Shown here: positions 29,166-37,593 of the stretch, piece by piece
Position numbering within the stretch: position 1 is the stretch's first letter
How the letters are laid out: each line of letters opens with the position of its first letter
Source of the DNA: Pasteuria penetrans
GTDB lineage: Bacteria; Bacillota; Bacilli; Thermoactinomycetales; Thermoactinomycetaceae
Direction of reading: 5' to 3'
Length of the DNA: 64,000 nucleotides
NCBI RefSeq assembly: GCF_900538055.1
Contig: NZ_UZAC03000001.1
Location: forward strand, 868,001 to 932,000
Program-made: the position numbers and the translations under genes
The notes under the pieces: model-generated
What the model was told of the DNA's origin: nothing
The model's database searches: none
The model's input: only the letters and a program-made list of their open reading frames with translations

Positions 29166-29571
29166 CCAGCCATCAGCCGAAAATCGAGGAAGAGGATTGC
29201 CAAGCGGGGGAAAGAAATAAGGAGGCATTTGAGGACAGATATGGAACTGCATGGGATAGAGGAAATATCCGATCCAATATTGATGGGTTGGGTCAACTAC
29301 TATGGCGCCCTTTATCCCTCACATCTAAGAAAAGCTCTACGCAGCTTCGATGACAATGTTTTGGCCTTGATAGGCCAAAAAGAAATACAGGAAGCTCAAC
29401 AGCATGCGAAAAGCCTGAATGTGGATCCAGTATATTACGAAAAAGATACGGGAAAATATTCGCCCATTGGCATCAATTAGGCGCTAAGATGAGACCATAA
29501 GAACCACATAATGCGGAAGTATTACGTTTGGTTTTGTGGGAGGGTTGGCTGAAATGCCAACCCTACTCGAC
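29166..29571 (+). mobile_element. 3' part of an RT-encoding group II intron
   Basis: Plus-strand codons from 29166 read AISRKSRKRIAKRGKEIRRH, then LRTDMELHGIEEISDPILMG and WVNYYGALYPSHLRK, the maturase X domain of group II RTs, ending at 29480. Domain V (GAACCACATAATGCGGAAGT) and domain VI (GGTTGGCTGAAATGCC) follow, ending CTACTCGAC at 29571. The 5' part of the intron and most of the RT are gone. Confidence 0.8.
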
Positions 29572-29596
29572 GGCTGAGATGCCGGATCTACTCGAC
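29572..29596 (+). mobile_element. Domain VI tail of an outer intron
   Basis: Directly after the intron end at 29571 comes GGCTGAGATGCCGGATCTAC-TCGAC, the last 25 bases of a type-D intron (compare 19668-19692, minus). The first intron therefore sat inside domain VI of a second one. Confidence 0.6.
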
Positions 29597-30520
29597 ATTC
29601 CTCCCCTTACCATGACCTTGTGTCCATGTATAAGTAAAATTGGGCTGGCAATATGAGAGGTAGAAAAAGAGGCTAAATGCAGCCACTTGACTCAAAATTG
29701 GTGGATGACTTAGAAAAAGATAGGGAAAATGATCCCAGAGATACTCCCGAAGAAACAGCAAATGAGTTTGGTGAGTAAGCCAATATCCAAACACAATCAA
29801 AACAACTACACTCATCATTACAGAATTACACCAACGGGGAGGATACCAAGGGTGAAAGGGTCCCAAACCAAAACCCAATTGCCAGATTAAAGCCATCAGA
29901 CTCCCGTAACTCACTAAAAAACCCAGGACTACTGGCCATGTCTCACCCACGTACATACAGATGAGAGAAGTGGATGCGATGTACAATACCAACCACGGAA
30001 TGTGAAAATATTTTTTATGATAATTACAATTATTATTAAAAGACGAACTATTCCTCCATTCTTTATGCCACAATAGCAAATAATGCTCTAAAATCCGGCT
30101 GTTCTCCCCTAAGGACTGTGAACATTTTCTCCACATTACTACTACAATCATGACTAACAAGAAAAAAATAGACAAAAGGGACCAAAAGACCAAGGAATAG
30201 GCAAAACCCGTGTTGTATTCATGTATAATCCTCCTTACCACTCCAAAACACATGCCTATAACAATCCCCATCACTATGGTTGTAGTTCTCCTTTTTTTTG
30301 ACAAAACATCATCATTGGGTATTCTTACTGTACTGATAGGATAAAAAACAGAAAGAATGAATAGGACAATATAGAAAGAAAGGAAACCCGGAACCGGAGC
30401 AAAACCAGATAAAGTATATCCTGTATTGGAGAAACCTGACTCTATCCATATGATGACAGGCAGAAATAATAAAAAACATGGAAGAAAAAAATATAAGGTA
30501 AAAAGAAATGTTATTTTCAT
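29588..30520 (-). CDS. Polytopic membrane protein, HPWYPP family, copy 3
   Basis: A 310-residue protein with about seven hydrophobic segments, starting MKITFLFTLYFFLPCFLLFL, with GGGGAG upstream of the ATG. It is paralogous to 5640-6566 along its whole length, including LLLWHKEW, LYIAS.SLICMY, GETWPVVLGFLVSYGSLMAL and GFGLGPFHPWYPPRW. Its last codons (GRNVE) are supplied by the intron tail on the opposite strand (29588-29596), so the native C-terminus has been replaced. It lies downstream of the broken precursor at 31050-32043 on the same strand, with a 529-base gap. No known family; immunity or export is inferred. Confidence 0.7.
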   Translation of the reverse strand: MKITFLFTLYFFLPCFLLFLPVIIWIESGFSNTGYTLSGFAPVPGFLSFYIVLFILSVFYPISTVRIPNDDVLSKKRRTTTIVMGIVIGMCFGVVRRIIHEYNTGFAYSLVFWSLLSIFFLLVMIVVVMWRKCSQSLGENSRILEHYLLLWHKEWRNSSSFNNNCNYHKKYFHIPWLVLYIASTSLICMYVGETWPVVLGFLVSYGSLMALIWQLGFGLGPFHPWYPPRWCNSVMMSVVVLIVFGYWLTHQTHLLFLREYLWDHFPYLFLSHPPILSQVAAFSLFFYLSYCQPNFTYTWTQGHGKGRNVE

Positions 30521-31049
30521 AGCAATCTCCCCTGGGGTCGAGAATAGGGAATTTCCCCCAGACCTTGTCTGATTCCCATTACAATATGATTTTTGAGAAA
30601 AAACCGTATTTCACGATCCTATCCGTGGGTAAGAAAAGGGAAATAAAAATATGAAAATTGTTAACATAAAAATTATCCAAATTCTTCATACATAGTAAAA
30701 TTGGAATAACATATTTGAAAGAACAAGTACCCAGGATATAAAAACTACTCCCCATAATTTTCTGAAATCTAGGGAAGAGGGGAGGACACAGACCTATAGA
30801 TTTACTCTATATCAAATATACAATCTAACCTTGTGAAAATAAAACAGTACACACGATAGGGTCCTTCTCAGCAGCATACTGTTTATAGGATGTGAGAGTT
30901 TTTTAAGGCTACTTCCCATAAGGAAAGGACCCTCCATCCATTATTGTAATGCTAAATTTATCACTGCAGGGGCCTCTATCAGCAGAATACCCTCCCTAGA
31001 GAACGGGACATCCTCATCAGTACCAAATTCCAACAAAAACTCAACCAAG
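30521..31049. other. Gene-free stretch
   Basis: AT-rich sequence between the membrane protein and its precursor gene. I see no convincing gene, promoter or terminator. Confidence 0.5.
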
Positions 31050-32043
31050 CTAATCGCAAAGCCCCCCACAGAAACGCCTGTGTGCATGACCGTATCCATA
31101 AGTCTTGACATATTCACAAGCTCCATAACAGCCAAAACCTAGGAGAAACATACCCATAGGCACACGTCCCCACACTACGGCTACCCTAGAGCATGCCCAG
31201 CCGCAGCCTCCACTACCAAGTGCAGAAACCATATCTAGTATTGCAGTACAATTATGACACAAGCTCCCAAACCCAAAACGCTTGCTTCTATTACGCCCAT
31301 CCATTCCATTTCTAACATAATATTCAGTTAAATTTTTCTGAATGATCTCGCCTTTGTCATTCAACAAATTCTTATTCTCATCAAGGTGAAGAGATTCCAT
31401 ATTGTTTTCATCAAAGAAATAAAAAGAATCCTTGCCATTGTATGAAGTTACAGCTATCGTGGGCGTAGACACATCGTCAGCCCAAAGCCTCATAATGGAC
31501 CCAATATTCTCCCCTGTTTCTTTGTGGAGAATTGGGTAGGAAACAAAAAATCCAGGAGGGGAGAAACCCAATACCTTCTTGAATCCCTCAGGGACATCAT
31601 CTCTGTCCCTCAAATCAACCTTAAAAAATTTAGCATCTTCCACTTTCCCACTGATGACCCTATCCCTGTCCTACAAATATGTATGTGCTTCAAGTTTCCG
31701 AATGGCCTCCGGGGACCGATTCACACGTTCTATGTGTAAGTTCCGATCGTAACCGGGCAACTGCATGGGGGGGTATTTCATTTTCCACGAACAAACTCCC
31801 CAAAGCAGTCATGTCACACATCTGCCCATCCATTCCCTCTCCTGTAGGGTAATCACCCATATTCTGAGGGACATTCAGTCCTACCTGACGCTCTTGACCA
31901 CCAGATAGTGGGGATCCAAATGCAGTGGCTTTTGCCGACGCCGCCCCCCCTACAGGAAAGGAGATAGCAGCAACCAGCGCGATAGCACTTGTCCCAGGCG
32001 ACAATTTTCGATACAAGTTCCTGTTGAAGAACAAACTCATCAC
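31050..32043 (-). pseudogene. Cys-rich secreted precursor with frameshift and amber codon, copy 2
   Basis: The N-terminus is a good signal peptide (SAIALVAAISFPVGGAASA). The frame runs to 31690, but a run of seven C (CCCCCCC near 31770) shifts it. With six C it would read IPPMQLPGYDRNLHIERVNR, matching the paralog at 6871-7881. That frame then meets a TAG at about 31671, where the paralog has CAA (Gln). The C-terminal 197 residues (31643-31050) carry GRNRSKR followed by an eight-cysteine domain. The domain starts FGFGSLCHNC and ends YGYGHAHRRFCGGLCD. The pattern resembles halocin C8-like domains. The C-run could give phase variation, but the second lesion argues for decay. Confidence 0.65.
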
Positions 32044-32317
32044 ATCCCCTTTTGTAGTATTTTACAGTGATGGAACAGGGAGTATGATGTTATTACAATA
32101 CTTTCATTGAACTGTTCCCTATTTATTCTATTTTCAAAAACAGGCATATAATAATTTATTTTTTTTTTTTGTACATCCTCAGGAGTAGATACAAATCGAT
32201 TCACTTATCATATCATCTTTGTCCAAAATAATTAAATTAACTTAAAAAATCATAACTCAACTGGCTTTTCTCCCTTCTTCCCCCGGCTAATTTCTCGGAA
32301 AATCCACTCACAACAGA

Positions 32318-32351
32318 ATCATAACTTTCCATTATATGGTTTGTCAACTAC
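32318..32351 (-). promoter_or_regulatory. Promoter-like 34-bp repeat, second copy
   Basis: Identical over 34 bases to 9879-9912. The minus strand reads TTGACA-18-TATGAT, about 275 bases upstream of the precursor start at 32043. Flanks differ, so the conserved block itself is likely what matters. Confidence 0.55.
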
Positions 32352-32545
32352 GCAAAGAAGCCCTCAGTTGCATTCGATCGGGCATGTAAATTTTTTTGGG
32401 AACCCTGAGCACGTGCTACGATACGTTTTGCGTGCAACCTCTTAGGGGATATTCATTCCCTAAGAGTGTTTTTTATGTTTTCAAGTCAATTTTACAACGA
32501 TTTATTCAACATATTATTATTTTATATAATCATATGCGAGGGATG

Positions 32546-32912
32546 TACATTCACCGAGCAATGTACCGCTAAACCCCTGAAGAGAAAGGGAAGGGTTCTG
32601 TGCACCACGGATCAGTCCTATTCAACGGCGAAACAACGGACCAAAAGGGAGGGGTACAGAGGAAAAAATCTCCCCCTGCAAGGGATTTCAATCGGAGGTA
32701 ACTAAGACAGGTCCAACAAAGGGGTCCTATGTGGAAGGAAAATAATGGGAGGAATGAATCTATAGAGTAAATAGGGTCAATTTAGATTTTATTATATATT
32801 ATATTTAAATAATTAATAAAAAAGAAGATTCAGAGACAGGTCATCAGACGACGCGGGGAGGACAAAAAAAGGGACCCTACGGGGCCCCGACACCAAATTT
32901 GAAATGCAACCT
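32546..32912 (+). repeat. Intergenic repeat shared with 5390-5638 and 26105-26325
   Basis: Bases 32680-32912 follow 5390-5638 block by block and end in the TCATCAGACGACGCGGGGAG module with its GC-rich hairpin. Bases 32546-32670 match the minus strand of 26105-26245. Bases 32352-32545 upstream hold no recognisable gene. Confidence 0.55.
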
Positions 32913-33099
32913 ATACAAGCTCCCTCACATCTTCCCTAGATATTTCATTCCGCATTGTTTTTTCAAATAGTAGACTAAATTCACTATCGAGTTTCTTCAT
33001 ATCCAATAATAACTCTTTACTTTTGTATGACGAGTTGGGACCATTATTTTTATGCCTGTTTTTATTCGATGTTATATCCCCCCAATCCTCCAATGCCAT
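32911..33099 (-). pseudogene. Fragment related to the secreted protein at 55125-55634
   Basis: The 62 residues include NNGPNSSYKSKELLLDMKKL, then DSEFSLLFEKTMRNEISRED and VRELV. This lines up with DGPNSSYTEEEKEKN, DKFDSKYRVLLEKSIRSPDE and KGDLKEFI in the 169-residue protein. It has no signal peptide and stops early. Type-A intron sequence lies about 120 bases upstream at 33222. Confidence 0.65.
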
Positions 33100-33221
33100 T
33101 GAGGCCAGTAGACGGGTAGGGGTGAATAGAACGCCTATCCTTTACTGCCCATAAATTACCTACACTCCCCCCTTGCTTTTTTAGGATAAACATACTCCCC
33201 TGATAGGGATTGGTGTTCCGT

Positions 33222-33370
33222 CCAGTAGGGCTAGCATCCCAGCCAACCCTCTCATACAACCACACACACTACTCCTCACATTATGCGACTCTTATGTCCC
33301 ATGGGATTTTTACCCATTCAGTATCCCAGTCTGGTGTCACGTTCTTCCTACCCCTCTCTTACGAAACTGG
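33222..33370 (-). mobile_element. Type-A group II intron, 3' end only
   Basis: The plus-strand text GTAGGGCTAGCATCCCAGCC, AACCCTCTCATACAACCACA and GTCTGGTGTCACGTTCTTCC matches the 3' end (domains V-VI and before) of the intron at 17366, with point changes. About 150 bases remain. Confidence 0.7.
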
Positions 33371-33377
33371 CAAACCA

Positions 33378-33983
33378 TCACTCACCCCAACACACCCATC
33401 CTCCTTCATCCCCATGAGCTTTTTGATCCGTACTATGGATATACTCACCCTTGGATAATCGATACAAAACATGCCAACTCAGCGGATGATTCTGGGGTAG
33501 ATAGGGATGTTGAAAATCCCCATCCTCATCATGGAGGAGATTAATCTTCTCCATCACCCTCCTCGATCGCATATTGTTGGGAACCGTAAGCGACACTACC
33601 TCGTTCAGTCCATAATCCGTAAAGGACTTCGCCAATACCGCCCTAGCCGCCTCCGTGGCATACCCCCTACCCCAATACCGTGCATCCAAGCGCCACCCAA
33701 TCTCCACATTGGGGGTAAAATGGGCCTCAAAAGAACAGACAACCAATCCCACATGGCCTATAAAGGTTGCATTCTCCTTGCTTTCACAAGCAAAACTGGT
33801 GAATCCATATTCCCACCAGTGCTGACAAAACCACCGAACCATGTCCTCTGTTTCCCATCCCGTATATCCGACAGGCGAGAACTCTCTCACCCTAGGATCC
33901 TGATTCATTTTCCATAGGGGTTCTAAATCCTCATACTCCCAATCCCGTAGAATGAGGCGTTCCGTCTCGATGTGGCACCCCAT
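33378..33983 (-). CDS. GNAT acetyltransferase, RimJ/RimL type
   Basis: The 201 residues begin IETERLILRDWEYEDLEPLW, the usual N-terminus of RimJ/RimL-type N-acetyltransferases. The acetyl-CoA loop RLDARYWGRGYATEAARAVL (about residues 97-116) is followed by NNMRSRRVMEKINLLHDEDG. Such enzymes acetylate protein N-termini or small amines; the substrate cannot be told. The last 24 residues (HSTDQKAHGDEGGWVCWGE) are atypical and may be readthrough into neighbouring sequence. The ATG has GGGGGAGG 14 bases upstream. No operon partner. Confidence 0.85.
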   Translation of the reverse strand: MGCHIETERLILRDWEYEDLEPLWKMNQDPRVREFSPVGYTGWETEDMVRWFCQHWWEYGFTSFACESKENATFIGHVGLVVCSFEAHFTPNVEIGWRLDARYWGRGYATEAARAVLAKSFTDYGLNEVVSLTVPNNMRSRRVMEKINLLHDEDGDFQHPYLPQNHPLSWHVLYRLSKGEYIHSTDQKAHGDEGGWVCWGE

Positions 33984-34126
33984 ATGATATCCACCACCTC
34001 CCCCTTACTCAGATACCTAGGTGATCGATTATTTTTCACATGTTGATCCTGTGGTAAACAATACGATATTGGTGCGTTCACAAATACAAAGCGCGTAGTC
34101 CCTGCAGTGTGAAACGGTAGACCCAT

Positions 34127-35081
34127 CTGTCTGACGGGGACCTCTTATAGGAGATAGCGGAAAACCCAATCTAGAGAAAAGATCACCCCTTGAAAAAATA
34201 TACAAAAATAATCAATGCAACGGACCTAATGCATACCAGGTCCATCAGATAACTCGAAGAGAACGGGATATCTAAAGCCACCATCCCTACCATAGGGAAA
34301 GAAAATTCCCCCCTTTTTCCTAATCATAATGTTGTTGGCAAACAACTATAAACAATAAGCATCCCGTCCCAATACCCCTATCGATTGGGAATCTCGGACC
34401 GCACCCCACCCTGAACCACCCCGTAGCTCCTTCTACATATAATGCCACCCAGGGATCATACGGTCCCTGCACTGGATCATGAAGTAAATCACAAGAGGAA
34501 AAGCCAACCATCACATAGGACCGACGTCCTAAAAACCCTCATAGGAGGGAACAAATAACCCCCCATTCACGCTTGTGGGTATTACCACCCGAGACCTTGT
34601 TTATTTGTTTATTGATATTGATATTGCATGATAATATTTATTAAAATAAAATATTATGTATATTTTACTGAAATGCACATAACAATCCAAAACCAGGGTA
34701 CTTCCCTAGTAAAATCCTCCCTATTCCCAACTACGGGACCAGGGGAGCAACATCCTTACCATATAGAGCATATATAGAAACAATCAATAGAAACAAAAAT
34801 AGAATTGATTATAATATTATATAAAATTTATTTAAATAAAAATTTATACCCCCCGGTCCCTAGCCACACCCTCCCCATAGGCAAATTGAACCCTATCGGT
34901 TTCGGGTTTGTCCCGTAAACCCTCGAACCCTGTCTGCCTACAAAATCCCAACCCCACTGAAAGGGACGTCCTGTTTGAATGCAATAATCATCCTATTAGG
35001 GTATCCACCATCTGGTTCTTGGTTCGAAAGGAGTTCCAAAGGGGAGAACAAGCCCAATCCAAGGTGTCATAATTAGCCACA
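34127..35081. other. Gene-free gap, AT-rich in the middle
   Basis: No supported gene; a 64-codon minus frame at 34320-34514 has no recognisable features. The AT-rich repeat copy is at 34818-34840. AT-rich runs lie at 34600-34680 and 34790-34850. Confidence 0.5.
34818..34840 (+). repeat. AT-rich 22-23-bp intergenic repeat, copy 2
   Basis: TATATAAAATTTATTTAAAT-AAA, identical to the reverse complement of 21550-21572 and to 22 bases at 56014. Similarity to the 56-kb copy extends on both sides (TAGAATT upstream, CCCT..TTAGCCAC-like downstream). Confidence 0.55.
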
Positions 35082-35453
35082 CTAACTACAAACTTTCCCA
35101 CATCGTATGCCAAGCAAGGACTCCCAGAAAACGCGGAAATAAGGAGAAAGAAGGAAACACCCCGAGGTGGAAGTAAAAACCAAGAAGGTCAACAGAAGGA
35201 AATACACCAAACCGAAACCAAGGGGTACCCCAAAACAGGGCCCGGGGCTACCATAAGCTTCCCGGTTGGTTGAATTTCCCCAGCAACCCATGCTTCCGCC
35301 CCGAGTAACTCCAAGGGGAGACCCCATCAGAAAAGGGTAAAAGGGAAATATAGAATCAACTACAAAAAAGAGGCCCCCCACAATAAACAACAAACGGATA
35401 AGCCCTCTGAATAGAAAGTCTGGAAGCACCAAATTCTGTCGGTCCCATGCCAA
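35082..35453 (-). CDS. Small hydrophobic protein, unknown
   Basis: A 123-residue frame with two clear membrane segments (LFRGLIRLLFIVGGLFFVVD and GLVYFLLLTFLVFTSTSG) separated by a Gly-rich loop. No ribosome-binding site, family or partner is recognised. It may be a fragment of a larger membrane-protein gene. Confidence 0.3.
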   Translation of the reverse strand: MAWDRQNLVLPDFLFRGLIRLLFIVGGLFFVVDSIFPFYPFLMGSPLGVTRGGSMGCWGNSTNREAYGSPGPCFGVPLGFGLVYFLLLTFLVFTSTSGCFLLSPYFRVFWESLLGIRCGKVCS

Positions 35454-35693
35454 TGATACCCACGGAAATATTCCCAGTAATGATGAAAATTGCCTACCCC
35501 ACGATTAGGACTGACATTCCTAGCATATGCCTATGCACTACCTACTGCAAAAAGAATAGATTCATGTTTTAAAAATATTCTAGAATTCATATATGTATAA
35601 TAACCATCCCATGCAGGGTCCCCATATGCCTCCATCAGTCTCCCTAGTCCAACCCATCCCCCGATTGTAGTGAAAAAGATCCCCACCCCAACA

Positions 35694-35725
35694 TTGACAA
35701 TCGAGAAAGATTCTCATTACAATGG
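35694..35725 (+). promoter_or_regulatory. Promoter of the metal ABC operon with an operator-like palindrome
   Basis: TTGACA, 18 bases, TACAAT. Between the two boxes lies the perfect palindrome GAGAA-AGA-TTCTC. A metal-responsive repressor (MntR, Zur or Fur type) binding there would be sensible for a metal uptake operon, but the site matches none of their consensus boxes exactly. It also means the ATG at 35722 is inside the -10 region, so translation must start downstream. Confidence 0.55.
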
Positions 35726-35820
35726 AATCACAAGGTAGCCACAACTTGCGGAAAATTTCCCGCGATAAGGAATCGTTCAGCAAAATCTTTAGAACCCCTC
35801 AAGGAGGTCTGTTACCCACC

Positions 35821-36768
35821 ATGATCAACCGTCGCTATATATTCTGGGTGGGTGGCTGTTCGTTATTCCTTGTAGCCCTCTTCCTGTGGATACTCAACAC
35901 AATTCAGAACTCAGAAACCACCACAATCGGCCCGCACCGCCTGAAGGTAACCACCACCACCAACATCATGGAAAACCTCATCAAGGAAATTGGCGGTGAA
36001 GATGTAGAAATCAGGAGCCTCATGGGTCACGGAATTGACCCACATACCTATAAGGCTACCCCTGGGGATCTTGGTAAATTGCGAAACGCCGACCTCATTG
36101 TCGCAAGCGGACTGAAACTAGAAGGACGCACCGATGAGGTCATCAGGAAGATGAGCAAGAAAGGCAAAAAAGTCGTACAAGTAGGGGATCACCTTCCCAA
36201 AGATCAGCTCATTCAGGCTGATGGGGGGTCCTTCGATCCACACTTTTGGAACAACGTCAATCTATATCGAAAAACTGTTCCTATCGTTGCCAAAGCCCTT
36301 TGTGAGGGGACCCCGGGGAAATGCACAGACTTCCAAAAAAGAGCAAATCTTTACGACCAGAAACTCATTCAATTAGAGACCGAAATTCGGGAGAGCTTGT
36401 CTTCCATACCCGAGGAGAGGAGGGTACTCATCACCTCCCACGATGCCTTCTCCTACATGAAAGCATACGGAATAGAGATATCCAGTCTACAGGGTATAAA
36501 CACCTCCTTGGAAGCCGGTATGAACGATATCCAACGGGTCATACAAACCATCGTAAACCGTAACATTCGTTCCATATTCATAGAAACAAGCGCACCCAAA
36601 AAGGGTATCGAGGCCATCGTTGAGGGCGCTAAACAATACAAAGGAATCACCGTACGTCAGGGGGGAACTTTATTTGCTGACTCCCTGGATCATCCACAAA
36701 GGCCCGCCGGTACCTACCTCGGCATGATGAGGGCCAATGTGAAAACCATTGTGGAGGGACTGAAATGA
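35821..36768 (+). CDS. mntA: Metal ABC transporter substrate-binding protein (cluster A-1/TroA)
   Basis: The 315 residues open with a hydrophobic anchor (FWVGGCSLFLVALFLWIL), without a clear lipobox. Mature sequence KVTTTTNIMENLIKEIGGED is typical of TroA/MntA proteins. Metal ligands are visible: H in GIDPHTY, H in FDPHFWNN, E in IFIETSAP and D in TLFADSLDHP. The E-D pair and overall pattern suit Mn or Zn uptake. AAGGAGG lies 14 bases before the ATG at 35821, rather far. Its stop overlaps the ATPase start by 4 bases (ATGA), so the genes are translationally coupled. Confidence 0.88.
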   Translation: MINRRYIFWVGGCSLFLVALFLWILNTIQNSETTTIGPHRLKVTTTTNIMENLIKEIGGEDVEIRSLMGHGIDPHTYKATPGDLGKLRNADLIVASGLKLEGRTDEVIRKMSKKGKKVVQVGDHLPKDQLIQADGGSFDPHFWNNVNLYRKTVPIVAKALCEGTPGKCTDFQKRANLYDQKLIQLETEIRESLSSIPEERRVLITSHDAFSYMKAYGIEISSLQGINTSLEAGMNDIQRVIQTIVNRNIRSIFIETSAPKKGIEAIVEGAKQYKGITVRQGGTLFADSLDHPQRPAGTYLGMMRANVKTIVEGLK

Positions 36769-37586
36769 TAACCAATCAAATGGAAAATAAAGGGAACACC
36801 TCCCGGCAAGGAGAATCGATCCCTAACGCCTTTCCTCCCCTAGATCTGAAAGGGGTATCCGTAGCCTACCACCACAAGTATGTTTTAGAACAGGTCAGTT
36901 GCAAAATGGAGGAAGGGACCCTAACAGGAATATTTGGTCCTAATGGGGCGGGAAAATCAACCCTACTCAAAGCTATTGTTGGTCTCACCCCCTCTTCCCA
37001 GGGGGAGATCGAGATTTACGGTGCGCCCTACCAGAAACAACGTCTTCGCGTAGGTTATGTTCCACAGCGCGAGAGTGTGAACTGGGACTTCCCCACCCAT
37101 GTGTTCGACGTAGTCCTAATGGGACGCTATGGAAAATGTGGATGGTTCCGACGTCCTACCCCAGAGGATCGCGATATAGCCTGGAACTGTTTGGAGAAGG
37201 TACAACTACAAGACCTAGCCAAACGACCCTTACAGCAACTCTCTGGCGGCCAACAACAACGCGTCTTTCTCGCCCGTGCCCTGACACAAGATGCTGATAT
37301 CTACTTAATGGATGAACCGTTTGCGGGTGTGGACGCCACTACAGAGAAATCCATCGTCGATGTCCTGAAAGATCTACGCGACGGAGGAAAAACAATCCTG
37401 GTGGTTCACCATGACCTACACACAGCAAGGGAATATTTCGATACCATGCTCTTGCTCAATGTACGTATGGTGGCCCTTGGTGATCCTGACGAAATCCTAC
37501 ATCCCGAGATTCTCCAACAAGCATATGGTCATATCCAGAGCCCCTTAACTCCTCAGGGGGTAACTACGCGACGCAGAACGGGGTGA
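36765..37586 (+). CDS. mntB: Metal ABC transporter ATPase
   Basis: The 273 residues contain Walker A GPNGAGKST (about residues 58-66), the Q-loop VPQRESVNWDFPTHV, the signature LSGGQQQRVFLARAL, Walker B IYLMDEPFAGVD and the switch VHHD. VNWDFP after the Q-loop is typical of manganese/zinc importers (ZnuC/MntB). It energises the permeases encoded next. Start overlaps mntA by 4 bases; 7 bases separate its stop from mntC. Confidence 0.93.
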   Translation: MITNQMENKGNTSRQGESIPNAFPPLDLKGVSVAYHHKYVLEQVSCKMEEGTLTGIFGPNGAGKSTLLKAIVGLTPSSQGEIEIYGAPYQKQRLRVGYVPQRESVNWDFPTHVFDVVLMGRYGKCGWFRRPTPEDRDIAWNCLEKVQLQDLAKRPLQQLSGGQQQRVFLARALTQDADIYLMDEPFAGVDATTEKSIVDVLKDLRDGGKTILVVHHDLHTAREYFDTMLLLNVRMVALGDPDEILHPEILQQAYGHIQSPLTPQGVTTRRRTG

Positions 37587-37593
37587 ATCGTCC

